Assembly (NCBI GenBank): GCA_012744475.1
Contig: JAAYBV010000067.1
Span: 124,001-188,000, forward strand
Source of the DNA: Phycisphaerae bacterium
GTDB taxonomy: Bacteria > Planctomycetota > Phycisphaerae > Sedimentisphaerales > Anaerobacaceae
DNA: 64,000 bases
Reading direction: 5' to 3'
Below are positions 20,866-30,079 of this stretch, piece by piece. The notes beneath the pieces were generated by a model. The model saw only the letters and a list, made by a program, of their open reading frames with translations, ran no database searches and was not told the origin of the DNA. The translations under genes and the position numbers were made by a program. Positions within the stretch are counted from its first letter, which is position 1. Every line of letters begins with the position of its first letter.

Positions 20866-23800
20866 TCGCCGTCGCTGTATGCCACGCGGTCCACGCGAAT
20901 CCAGACCGATCCCGTCTGGCCCTGACCTGCGGTTGAGGCGGCGGGTTTGGCGATCTGAATAGTCTCACTGCCGTTGGCCAGCCTGCCGCCGCCCCACTGG
21001 AGGATGCGCACACCCGCGGGAGGCGCGTACGTCGCGTTGAATGCCGCGACGTCCTTGACGAGAAGCAGACACTGGCCCGCCTGCAACGTCACCGGCGGAT
21101 CGACCGGCAGCAGCAGCTCGATTCCAGGGTCTTCGGGATCGTCGGTGAACCGCCAGGGAGCATCCTGCGTCGCATCGTACAGCGTCACAGCGATGTCGCT
21201 GACGTTGAGCAGCTCGACATACTCCGCATCCGCCGAGCCGGAGGGATTGTACATAATCTCGTTGATCACAACCGGGCCGACCTTCGGTTCGGCGTTCGCC
21301 TGTCCCGGCGTCGCCGCGACCAACGCCACGAAATCGCCGGCTCCCATGCTGTCGAGGCATCGGCCCAGCGACACGCCCTGCTCCGATGGGTCGAACGCTT
21401 GCTGTTCGCTGTAGCCGGCCTTTGCGCCGTCTGACGTGGAGTGCAGATACAGCGTCTCGCCCGTGCGGCTCAAGCCGAACGGCGTCTGGCAGCCCGGATC
21501 AGCTTCGTTGCCGAAGTGCAGGTCCTCATAGAACACGACAAAGCCGCCGGACCCGATGGTCGTTCCGCTGGCGATCCGGTATCGAGTCAGATCGTTCTCG
21601 CTGTCGCTGAGGAACCAGCCGCCGATGTCGATGGTCTGATTCGTCGTGTTGTGCAATTCGATCCAGTCGGGCTGCCCTGGCTCGGGGTTGGCCATCACCT
21701 CGTTGATCACCACCGAGCCGGACGCGATCGTCTCGGCGCCGTCGTCGAAGCCCGGTGAGCCGCCGGGATGCACGCTCGGCCGCCAGGCCCTCTTTTCGCC
21801 CAGTCTGTTCGGATCGACGGTCGCCGGATCGGTCACCGTCAGGGAGAACCCCTGGCCATCGGTCTGATCGTACCAGCGGTCCCCGTACCGGAAGCCATGG
21901 ACGATCTGCCCGGCTGCATCCTGTAGCTCGACGTATTCGCCTCCGTTGGCGAGGTTGCCGCTATACTCGCCGGCGATGGGGAAGCCCTGCCCATATCTGG
22001 CCTCGAAGAGACCGGCATTCTCCACTACCAGCACGTACTCTCCGGGCGCCAGCTCGATGCTGGGGAACGTGAAGTCCACGCCCGCCGTGAGCCGGACGAG
22101 ATTCAGATCGATCGTCTCGGTGCCGACGTTGGTCAGCTCGATGAACTCGGTGTTCGGATCGGCCGGGTGGTACATCAGCTCGCTGATCCGCAGATTCTCG
22201 GCCACCGGCCCAACGGCAAGAACCGCCTCGGCCAGCCCGCTCCAGGGACTGTATTGATTGCTCGCCACCAGCACGCGGGCCTTGATCTGCGTGCTGGCGG
22301 TGACCGTGATCGGTCCGTTGTACGTGTAGACCTCGCCACTGACCTCGGCGCCCTCCGGCGTGGCGACATGGCCGGCCAGAAGCTCGACCGAGATCAGGAA
22401 ATCGGAACTGCTCGCGGAAGAATTCATGCCGTGAATCGCCAGCACGTTGGCTCCCGCCCGCAGCAGCCCCGCCGGCAGCGAGACCTCGAAATCCTCAAAG
22501 AGCAGGGCCGCCAGATCGTCGTGGTTTCCTTCGGCGCTGGAGTTCCACGCCGGCGTGCCCGAGAACATGGTCCGCTGGACCTCGACGCCGTTGAGATAGG
22601 CGATGAAGCCGTCGTCGTACCGCGCCCTCAGAACCATGTAGTTCAGTTCACCGGGATCGCCCGAGATGACGAACGGGATGCGGATGTAGCAGCTTGGATT
22701 GCGCCCGTACATCGGCTCGCGCACGTCAATGCTGAAGAATTTCTCGTAGCCGGTGCTGGTCTCGAACCCGACGCCGCCGCTGCCGCTGATCCAGGCGGAG
22801 TCGTCGAACGCGCTGCCGCCCCGCCAGGCGTCGTTGACCGGCCCGGTCGGCACGAGCACGCGTTTCGATGCGCCCACCGGAACGAGCGTGACCGTCTCGA
22901 TTGCCGCCGGCGCCGCCTGGGGCGGACGCGGGTCCGAGCCGTCGAGCGTGTAGTAGATCACGCCGCTGCCGGCCGTGTTGATCAGGCTCACCTGGCTGCC
23001 GGGCTCGACATGGCCTGCCTCCGGCACGATCTGCGGCGGCGTCACGAACCGGCTGTCGACCCACGTGCAGCGCCGCAACAGCCACTGCTTGAGCTGATCG
23101 ATCTCGCCCTGGAAACCACCGTAACGGGGACCCTGGCCGGACCACTTCTGATAGTTGCGCCCCTGGGCCTCCCAAATCTCATCGGCCATCGCGTCGATCG
23201 TCGCGTTCAGACTCTCGGTGCTGAACGCGCCCCGGCGAAGCGCGAACCAGCGGTCGATGTACTTCTGCCAGAAATTGGCGTCCTCGAAGAGGCGGTCCCA
23301 CCAGACGTAGCCGAGATAGTCCGTGCCGTCGCCGGTGCCGCGCCATCGCTCGGGGTTGTCGTCCCGGCCGTCGGTCGAATTCAGCGCCCGGTCGAAATCC
23401 CACAGCGGCCCCATCTCCAGCCTTCCGTTGCGATTCTTGTGCAGGTGCGTGCTCAGCCGAAGCGCGTCCACGTTCATCGCCAGCATGTTCAGCAGATTGT
23501 GATCGATGAACGAATCCACGTCGATGTACCTGGCGTACCCGCTGGCCGGATCGGCAAAGTTGGGCCCGTAGAGCGCATCTTCGAACGCATTGAGGTACCC
23601 GCGAATCCACGCCGACTGGGCCGTGGTGATTTCCGCCTCCTTGGGGTCCACGTAGCACAGCGTTCCATCTCCGTAGGTGGGATTGCCTCTGGCGGTGCGG
23701 AAGCCGCGGTCGCCATCGTCGGGCCGGTCGATCTTCAGCATGTATCCGCCGCTGATGGCGGGTTCGGCGTCGTGCCAGGGTTCGAGCTTTTCGATGTCAA

Positions 23801-26315
23801 CCCGGTCCGGGCCCCTCTTGATCTTCTCCATGAAGATGTAGAGCCCGACGTAGTCGCTTGCCGAAATCGTCTCATCGTTTGAGTTGAGGTACATCTCGAC
23901 GAATCGGGTCCGCACCGAGTACCGGCCGATCTGGTTGCTCAGTTCGTGCATCAGCGCGTTGTTGATCAGCGCGCGATCGAAACTGAACGGTGCGTACAGA
24001 ATCCAGTCCGATTCGGCGGGCATGCCGAAGATCGAGACGTCCCTGTCCAGGTTGTTCTCATCCCAGGTCTCAAACCCGTAGGAGCCCTTGGCCGCCCCGA
24101 GGGTGCTGCGGCCGCGCCGCTTCAAGCCGCCGCGACCGACGTAATCGGCCCGGTCGAGCATCCGCGCCCGGCCATCGTCGCCCCTGTCGATGAACGCCGA
24201 ACGGACCGCCCGGAACGTGGTGCTGATGTTCTGGCGGCTGGTGTCGACGATCACGATCGGCAGGTCGGAGCTGAAATCGGCCACATCGTTCGCCAGCGCG
24301 ATGTACGTCTGACTGACCGCCGCACTGGGCGCCTTGTCCGGCTCGTACGCCCGCGCCACCACCTCCCGCGTGCCCATGATCGCAACCGCATCCGTGTACC
24401 GTCTCGACGAGAGATTGGGCGCCTGGCCGTCGGTCGTGAGTCGAATCTCCGCATTCGGATTGGGCGAGCTCAATTCGAGCAGGATATAGCCCGTGAACGT
24501 CCCGCCCGGATGCGAGAAGATCGGCGGCTCGGAAACTCCCACGTACCCCGGGCCGTTGGCGCTGCCCGGCGTCGGCTGCGTGAAGTACTGCTTCTCGCTG
24601 CCATAGACCCCGTACGACAGGTCGGCCTGCTGAGGGGGATAGCCCCGCGCCCCGCCGGCGCCGTCGGGCGAGCCGTACGCGTGCGCCACCTGCAAGTCGG
24701 GCCGGACCAGAGCCAGGTACTCGCCCTCGCCGGAAAGCGAGAAGTTGGCGTGATAGTAACCCGCATCGTCCCGATAGGGCCAGTTGCCCGGGTGGTCCTC
24801 CTCCTGCACGCCTGAAGCGAAGACCACCAGAGACTGCCCCGCCGCCAGCCAGATCGCAGGCAGCGGCCACATCGTCAGGTTATCCGGATCGTCCGTCAGG
24901 TACCAGCCGGCCAGATCGATCGACCCCGTGCCGCCGTTGCGGATCTCGATCCAGTCCGGATACACGGTCCGCCCGGCCACCTTCGTCGAAAGCGTGGTTT
25001 CGTTGATCGCCATCAGCTCGGTAATCAACAGGTCCGAATCCGGAAGCTGGCTGTATGTGCCGGTCAGCTCGGTGGTCTGGCCCCGAGCGATCTGAATGGT
25101 CCTGGCCGACGGGCGTCCCCAGATGCCGGCGGAGCCGAAGTCCACCGTGTACGTCCCCGGAACCAGGTCGGTCACCACCGCGCCGCTGGCCAGCCAGTCG
25201 CCGCCGTCGAGCCGCCATCGCGCCCCGGCCGCCACCGCCTCGGGCGGCGCCAGCGTCACGCGAAGAGCGCCCGTCCAGTCCTCAAACCACTCCTCCGCCA
25301 GCCGGGCGAAATCGGCCAGCGTCACACCGTCGCTGCCGATCAGGTCCGCGCAGCCGAGCGGATCGCCTGCGCAACCGGGCCCATCCAGCCACTGCTCGGC
25401 CAGGAGCGTCACATCGGCAAAGTCAACCCGACAGTCGCCCGACAAATCCCCCAGCGGACACGGAGGCTCCACAACCGAGATGACCACCGTGTCACGACCT
25501 TCCTGGTCGCGCTCGTCCCAGACCTGAAGCTGCAAGGTGTAGACGCCCGGCACGGCAAATGAGACCGTCGCATCGGCCTCGGTCTCGGTGCCCAGGAAAT
25601 CGGGGACCGGCTGGCCCACCGACGACCAGAGAATCCTCAGGTAGTCCGGATCGACCAGACCCACGCCGCATGGATCGTCGTCCACGATGGTCGGATGCAT
25701 CTGAATAACCGTATGGCCCGCCCCTCGCCAGGTGACCGTCCGGTCGGCCCCGGCGTCGACCTCGGGCGGCAGGCCCCCCGCCGGAGCGCCGAGGAACTCG
25801 ACCTCGGCAATCTGCATGCTGTTGGCCCACGCCGCGTTGCGAACCGATGTGAACAGAAGCTGATAATGCGCGTACGCCGTCTTGTTGGCGAACGTGATCG
25901 GCGTCTCGTTCTTCGTGAATCGGGGCCAGGGCGACGGCTGGCTGAAGTCCACGATGTCCCCACGGGCGATCAGCGTGTACGGCCCATCGATGCTCGCGTT
26001 GGAGCCGCTCAGCTCGAAGGCGGTCGGATCGCGCTCCACCGCATCGTTGGCGGTCGTCAGAGTCAGGCCCGTGACGATGGTCGCCCCCGCCGAAGGCGTC
26101 ACCTGGAACCCCGTCGGCTGCGTTTCCCCCTTGAAGTGCAGGTATTTCGTATTGACGTCGTCGTCGATCGCCAGCGGAGGCGTCTCAACGCCGGGCCAGT
26201 CCCCATCGTTGGGCACGCCCCGGACGAAATCGCCCGGGCCCGTCACGTCGGCCCAAGTGCCCGCTGAGGCCAGCAACAGTACGACAGTGAATACGAAGAA
26301 ATGCATCCGAGCCAT
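20715..26315 (-). CDS. Giant secreted CotH kinase family protein with PKD-like, dockerin-like, PEGA-like, chitobiase-type and several lamin-tail domains
   Basis: MARMHFFVFTVVLLLASAGTWA signal; GDLSGDCRVDFADVTLLAEQWL dockerin-like; LLITELMAINETTLSTKVAGRTVYPDWIEIRN; CotH core YIFMEKIKRGPDRVDIEKL; several INE(V/I)M LTD starts. Confidence 0.88.
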   Translation of the reverse strand: MARMHFFVFTVVLLLASAGTWADVTGPGDFVRGVPNDGDWPGVETPPLAIDDDVNTKYLHFKGETQPTGFQVTPSAGATIVTGLTLTTANDAVERDPTAFELSGSNASIDGPYTLIARGDIVDFSQPSPWPRFTKNETPITFANKTAYAHYQLLFTSVRNAAWANSMQIAEVEFLGAPAGGLPPEVDAGADRTVTWRGAGHTVIQMHPTIVDDDPCGVGLVDPDYLRILWSSVGQPVPDFLGTETEADATVSFAVPGVYTLQLQVWDERDQEGRDTVVISVVEPPCPLGDLSGDCRVDFADVTLLAEQWLDGPGCAGDPLGCADLIGSDGVTLADFARLAEEWFEDWTGALRVTLAPPEAVAAGARWRLDGGDWLASGAVVTDLVPGTYTVDFGSAGIWGRPSARTIQIARGQTTELTGTYSQLPDSDLLITELMAINETTLSTKVAGRTVYPDWIEIRNGGTGSIDLAGWYLTDDPDNLTMWPLPAIWLAAGQSLVVFASGVQEEDHPGNWPYRDDAGYYHANFSLSGEGEYLALVRPDLQVAHAYGSPDGAGGARGYPPQQADLSYGVYGSEKQYFTQPTPGSANGPGYVGVSEPPIFSHPGGTFTGYILLELSSPNPNAEIRLTTDGQAPNLSSRRYTDAVAIMGTREVVARAYEPDKAPSAAVSQTYIALANDVADFSSDLPIVIVDTSRQNISTTFRAVRSAFIDRGDDGRARMLDRADYVGRGGLKRRGRSTLGAAKGSYGFETWDENNLDRDVSIFGMPAESDWILYAPFSFDRALINNALMHELSNQIGRYSVRTRFVEMYLNSNDETISASDYVGLYIFMEKIKRGPDRVDIEKLEPWHDAEPAISGGYMLKIDRPDDGDRGFRTARGNPTYGDGTLCYVDPKEAEITTAQSAWIRGYLNAFEDALYGPNFADPASGYARYIDVDSFIDHNLLNMLAMNVDALRLSTHLHKNRNGRLEMGPLWDFDRALNSTDGRDDNPERWRGTGDGTDYLGYVWWDRLFEDANFWQKYIDRWFALRRGAFSTESLNATIDAMADEIWEAQGRNYQKWSGQGPRYGGFQGEIDQLKQWLLRRCTWVDSRFVTPPQIVPEAGHVEPGSQVSLINTAGSGVIYYTLDGSDPRPPQAAPAAIETVTLVPVGASKRVLVPTGPVNDAWRGGSAFDDSAWISGSGGVGFETSTGYEKFFSIDVREPMYGRNPSCYIRIPFVISGDPGELNYMVLRARYDDGFIAYLNGVEVQRTMFSGTPAWNSSAEGNHDDLAALLFEDFEVSLPAGLLRAGANVLAIHGMNSSASSSDFLISVELLAGHVATPEGAEVSGEVYTYNGPITVTASTQIKARVLVASNQYSPWSGLAEAVLAVGPVAENLRISELMYHPADPNTEFIELTNVGTETIDLNLVRLTAGVDFTFPSIELAPGEYVLVVENAGLFEARYGQGFPIAGEYSGNLANGGEYVELQDAAGQIVHGFRYGDRWYDQTDGQGFSLTVTDPATVDPNRLGEKRAWRPSVHPGGSPGFDDGAETIASGSVVINEVMANPEPGQPDWIELHNTTNQTIDIGGWFLSDSENDLTRYRIASGTTIGSGGFVVFYEDLHFGNEADPGCQTPFGLSRTGETLYLHSTSDGAKAGYSEQQAFDPSEQGVSLGRCLDSMGAGDFVALVAATPGQANAEPKVGPVVINEIMYNPSGSADAEYVELLNVSDIAVTLYDATQDAPWRFTDDPEDPGIELLLPVDPPVTLQAGQCLLLVKDVAAFNATYAPPAGVRILQWGGGRLANGSETIQIAKPAASTAGQGQTGSVWIRVDRVAYSDGDHPDDFAGGIDPWPAEADGRGASLRRIDSMAHGNDPANWRAGVPSPGVAD

Positions 26316-26579
26316 AATCACCCTCAGAAGGGAACCGCTATTGCCGCCAAATCGCCCGGCCGCCGGGCGCACACCAACTCCCCCATGCCCGTCGGAATTC
26401 AGCCATGGTGCTTTCGCCGCTCCGCCGATTGTGGCTTGTCACCATAAACACACCACCATTGTAGTGATTCGCCCCCCCAAAGTCAACGCCGCCCGCCGGT
26501 TCGTCGTGGCGTCGTCAGACGCTATTCCTCGCCATGGACACATGGCCCGTTCTGCGCTGCTCGCTTGGGCACGCCGCAG

Positions 26580-26760
26580 AAGCACGAATATCGAAGTCCG
26601 AATTCCGAAACAAGCCCGAATGACCCAGAATCCAAGCTCGAAACACGGAGGCCATCGCGTGCAACTGGGCCCTGCCCATGCAAAGCGAGGCGAATTTGGA
26701 GCATTTGGACTTCGTGCTTTGAATTTGTTTCGAGTTTCTTGCTTCGGATTTCGAGTTTGT
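26580..26760. repeat. Heptad-structured inverted-repeat element, copy 1
   Basis: Left arm gaatatc gaagtcc gaattcc gaaacaa...; right arm catttgg...atttgtttcgagtttcttgcttcggatttcgagttt. Confidence 0.7.
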
Positions 26761-26806
26761 CCTCGCGGGGCAAAAAATGGGCGAAAGATGCGGTTGCGGC
26801 CGATAT

Positions 26807-26838
26807 AAAAAAAGGGAGGGCTGCTGTGCAGCCCTCCC
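26807..26838 (-). terminator. Rho-independent terminator at the 3' side of the exopolysaccharide locus (minus strand)
   Basis: Minus strand gggagggctgc-aca-gcagccctccc followed by TTTTTTT (plus: aaaaaaa at 26807-26813 then 11-bp perfect stem). Confidence 0.9.
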
Positions 26839-26914
26839 AAACCGGCTTCGCTGAGGATCAGGCAACCTTCGGCAGAACCTCGCAGGAACAACCGAGCCGC
26901 CCGGCGAAGCCGGT
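26807..26914 (-). ncRNA. Candidate structured RNA ending in the terminator
   Basis: 11-bp stem accggcttcgc (26841-26851) / gcgaagccggt (26904-26914) closing a 52-nt region, immediately followed on the minus strand by the terminator hairpin. Confidence 0.3.
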
Positions 26915-26953
26915 CCTTTTTCTATCGGGACGCCCCCGGCAGGTCACGGAGGC

Positions 26954-27107
26954 GAAAGTTCGAAGTACGAAAATCGAAACCCGAAACAAACCCCAATCAC
27001 CGAAACTCGAATGCCCCAAAGCCCCCCGCCCAAGCCCGTTTCCGAATTTGGGGTTTCAGGCTTTCGAGCTTGTTTCGGATTTCGACATTCGAATTTCGGA
27101 TTTGAGG
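26954..27107. repeat. Heptad-structured inverted-repeat element, copy 2, overlapping the 3' end of the glycosyltransferase fragment
   Basis: gaagtac gaaaatc gaaaccc gaaacaa ... tttcgga tttcgac attcgaa tttcgga ttt. Confidence 0.7.
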
Positions 27108-27673
27108 CCCCGGCCGTTGCCGTTGCCGGCCGCTTCGAGAATCCCGATGATCCGCGAGACACTGCGCTCGCGTCCGAAATGCTGCTCGTAGTAGATGCGG
27201 GCGTTGCGGCCCATGCCGTGCTGTAGCGCGGGATTCGTCGCCAGCCGCCGCAGCACATCGGCCGCCTCCTCGACGTCGCCCGGCTCGATCACAAAGCCCG
27301 AGCCGCTCTCCCGCACGATGCGTCCCACCTCGCACTCGACAGGCCCAATGAACAGCGACGGCCGCCCCGCCGCCAGCGTGCTGTAGATCTTGCTCGGCAC
27401 CAGCAGGCCCTCGGTGCCCGGCTGCTGGCAGATCAGGTGAATGTCACCCCGCGCCAGCAGAGCCGACAGCTCCTCCAGCGGCACGGGCGGCCGAATCTCC
27501 GCATCCGCCAGCCGCAGCTCGGCAACCAGAGCGCGAACCGCCGCCAGACCCTTGCCGTCGCCGGCGATAAGCACCTTGAGGGCGGCCTGGCCGTTCAGCC
27601 GCGCCACAGCCCGCAGGGCCGTGCCGACGTCCTGCCCGAGGCCCACATTACCTGAATAGAGGAGGGTGGCCAC
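27056..27673 (-). pseudogene. C-terminal (nucleotide-sugar-binding) half of a GT4-type glycosyltransferase, separated from its N-terminal part
   Basis: VATLLYSGNVGLGQDVGTALRAV...VPSKIYSTLAAGRPSLFIGPVECEVGRIV...; no SD; last ~16 codons encoded by the repeat element. Confidence 0.7.
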
Positions 27674-27680
27674 CAGGGAG

Positions 27681-27716
27681 TGATGACTGATAATTGATGA
27701 TTGATGATTGATGATG
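27681..27716. repeat. Heptamer array (tgattga-type) in the glycosyltransferase linker
   Basis: tgatgactgataattgatgattgatgattgatgatg. Confidence 0.85.
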
Positions 27717-27721
27717 GGCCG

Positions 27722-27958
27722 CTACGAGCCAAGAGCCACCGGCTCCGGGCGCTTCGCCGGCGGCCGATCATGGACCGTGACACCCTCCCCGGGCGTCCAG
27801 TTGTGCACCGTGTGCAGCCGGCCGGCCTCGACCCCGGCCGCCGCCAGCCGCTGCGTCATCACCTCCCCCAGCGAGATCACCGCCTCGACATCTCGATACA
27901 GCCTCCGATTGAACCGCCGCAGCAGGCGGCACCTGTGCTGTTCAAACTGTGCTGGCAT
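27722..27958 (-). pseudogene. Fragment of the glycosyltransferase N-terminal half (end of first Rossmann domain), same frame as 27056..27673 but closed by TAG
   Basis: RRLYRDVEAVISLGEVMTQRLAAAGVEAGRLHTVHNWTPGEGVTVHDRPPAKRPEPVALGS*, closely matching the end of ORF 29038..29697. Confidence 0.8.
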
Positions 27959-27961
27959 TGA

Positions 27962-28915
27962 CTATAGCCTCTGGAGAGATTCACAGATTGCTTCAATCAG
28001 CTGGTCCGCGATGATTCTCTGTCCGAGAGCATTGGGATGTATGACATCCCTATACGGATTGTCGCCGCGTTTCAATGCGTCCGCAAAAGCTGGGCCCAGT
28101 TGCACGCTGGCGAGGTCAAGCTCATGCCACAATTCCCCAAAGACTGCGTGCCCCTGCTGCGGGCCATTTTTCACTTCTTCCATTGCAAGATGCTGGACAG
28201 GAATGACCCGTGCCTTGGCACTGAGGGCCATTTGCACCAATTCACGCGTTGCATCCATCGCAACTGCGATGGATTTCTCATCAACGGTATCTTCTGGAGC
28301 GTTCTCACGTGGTGCACCTCGCGGCAGATACATTGGGAGATAACGAGTGACGGCTTCATACAGCGCGCATGGCGGTCTTCTGGCTGGATAGATCGCCGAG
28401 GTGCCTGCCAGTGGCAGGTACGCAGGGTTGTCAGCATAGTCATGACTTGACACGACAAGGACCACAACATCGGCTCCAAACAAACCAAACTTCTTGGCAT
28501 ATTCGAGGCAGTTCTTCGGGCCCCAACTTCCGGCGGAGATATTGCCGACCGCAACAGGTCTTTGGAGACGCGTTTCGAGATCGCCTTTGATGATCTCTGT
28601 CGCAAGACATGCTTGATCCGTCATATGACCACCGTTGAGCACACTATCTCCGAAAAAAAGGATGCGTAGCTCGTCAGGGTCGGTCCTTGAGGCGGACATA
28701 GTTTCACTGCGCATCGAGTACTCATTGTAGAGATACTGATTGCCTAACTGCCGGCCCCGTTGATTGGGTTGAAACATGTATTCTATCGTCGGCTCGTCCA
28801 TCCACAGCATCGGATCGCCGAGACCAAGATAAAACCGCGCAAACAGCTCTCCCCCAACGACCAGCAGCACACAGCCAAGCACTACACCCAACACGATCTT
28901 GTGTGTCTTTCGCAT
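27962..28915 (-). CDS. SGNH/GDSL-type hydrolase, membrane-anchored
   Basis: N-terminal TM helix; ILFFGDSVLNGGH, NISAGSWGPKN, VVSSHDYADNP, HPNALGQ motifs. Confidence 0.8.
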   Translation of the reverse strand: MRKTHKIVLGVVLGCVLLVVGGELFARFYLGLGDPMLWMDEPTIEYMFQPNQRGRQLGNQYLYNEYSMRSETMSASRTDPDELRILFFGDSVLNGGHMTDQACLATEIIKGDLETRLQRPVAVGNISAGSWGPKNCLEYAKKFGLFGADVVVLVVSSHDYADNPAYLPLAGTSAIYPARRPPCALYEAVTRYLPMYLPRGAPRENAPEDTVDEKSIAVAMDATRELVQMALSAKARVIPVQHLAMEEVKNGPQQGHAVFGELWHELDLASVQLGPAFADALKRGDNPYRDVIHPNALGQRIIADQLIEAICESLQRL

Positions 28916-28939
28916 GTCTTGCTCCTACGGCGGCTACAC

Positions 28940-29035
28940 AGTTGTGCGGATGTCCTGCCCGATGCCGATGTTGCCTGAATAGAGGAGGGTGGCCACTTGG
29001 GATTGATGATTGATGATTGAGAATTGATGATGGGC
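28940..29035 (-). pseudogene. Short remnant of the glycosyltransferase C-terminal half preceded by heptamer array
   Basis: Minus strand encodes VATLLYSGNIGIGQDIRTTV* directly after the array tgattgatgattgatgattgagaattgatgatg. Confidence 0.7.
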
Positions 29036-29037
29036 CG

Positions 29038-29697
29038 CTACGAGCCGAGCGCCACCGGCTCCGGGCGCTTCGCCGCCGGCCGATCATGGACCGTGACACC
29101 CTCCCAGGGCGTCCAGTTGTGCACCGTGTGCAGCCGCTCGGCCTCGACTCCGGCCGCCGCCAGCCGCTGCGTCATCACCTCCCCCAGCGAGATCACCGCC
29201 TCCGCATCCCGATACAGCCTTCGACTGATCCGGCCCAGCGCGCGGCACAACCGGCCCCGCCCGGCCAGCACGCCGTACGCGGCCGCAATCTCCGGATACA
29301 CGTCCATCACCCACAGCACGTTCCGCGTGCCCCGCATCTTGCTCAGCATCCACCCGATCAGCGCGATGAACGGCGGCGTCGTCAGCGAAAGACACACATC
29401 GGGCCTTGCCAGCCGCAGCGCCCGCCACGCCGCGCTGAAGTAGAACGAGACGTAGTCCGCCGCCCGGCCCGCCAGCCGCCTTCGCCCGAACCCCGTCGTC
29501 AGCACGCGATGGACGTGTACACCGTCGAGCACCTCGTCCGCCGCCGGCGTCAGCGACCCGCCCCCGTACCGGCGGCGACTACAGATCACGTGCACCTCGT
29601 GACCCCGCGCGACAAGCGCCTCGCCCACGTCCGCCAGCAACTGACCCGTCGCCGCCACGTCCGGCCGATAGAACTGATTCAGCAGCAAGATTCGCAT
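29038..29697 (-). pseudogene. N-terminal half of GT4-type glycosyltransferase, terminated at TAG before heptamer array
   Basis: MRILLLNQFYRPDVAATGQLLADVGEALVARGHEVHVICSRRRYGGG...VLWVMDVYPEIAAAYGVL; ends ALGS*. Confidence 0.75.
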
Positions 29698-29706
29698 AGA
29701 AGAACA

Positions 29707-29985
29707 GCTTTCAGCAGACAGTCTTCAGTTCACAGTTCTCGGCCGTCGGCCGCAGACGTATCTCGTATCTGGTATCTCGTATCTCGCATGCTCGTAGAAG
29801 GGTAGATGCGTAGAAGCGTAGATGGGTCATACTTCAAACTGGAAACTGACAACTGGCAACCGTCAACTCTCGTATCTCGTGAAGCGTGAAGCGTCAAACG
29901 TCAAACTGAAAACTGGCAACTGCCAACTCGGCCGCAGGCCGTAGCCATTCATCAATCGTCAATCATCAATAGTAAATCCCTGCGC
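29707..29985. repeat. Composite array of 7-8 bp repeats
   Basis: gtatctc x4, gtagaagN/gtagatgN, aactgnc runs, gaagcgt x2, atcaatc run; core cggccgcaggccg at 29929-29941. Confidence 0.85.
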
Positions 29986-29995
29986 CCTTCCCCCG

Positions 29996-30041
29996 CCGCC
30001 ACGTCCGCCCGATAGAACTGATTCAACAACAAAATACGCAT
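29996..30041 (-). pseudogene. Third glycosyltransferase remnant (start codon plus ~16 codons)
   Basis: Minus strand MRILLLNQFYRADVAA then GEGRRDLLLMIDD*; nearly identical to the start of 29038..29697. Confidence 0.8.
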
Positions 30042-30079
30042 GGTAGAATAGGTCTCAGGTTTCAGTTCACCGTTCACAA

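Noticed and set aside
22167-23882. 571-aa plus-strand ORF antisense to the CotH giant
   Set aside because: Composition-driven antisense ORF rich in R/H/D/V; no domain pattern, while the minus strand encodes the CotH core.
26761-27191. Plus-strand ORFs across the repeat region (e.g. 26565..27191)
   Set aside because: They translate the heptad repeats and terminator; no SD and low-complexity, repeat-derived peptides.
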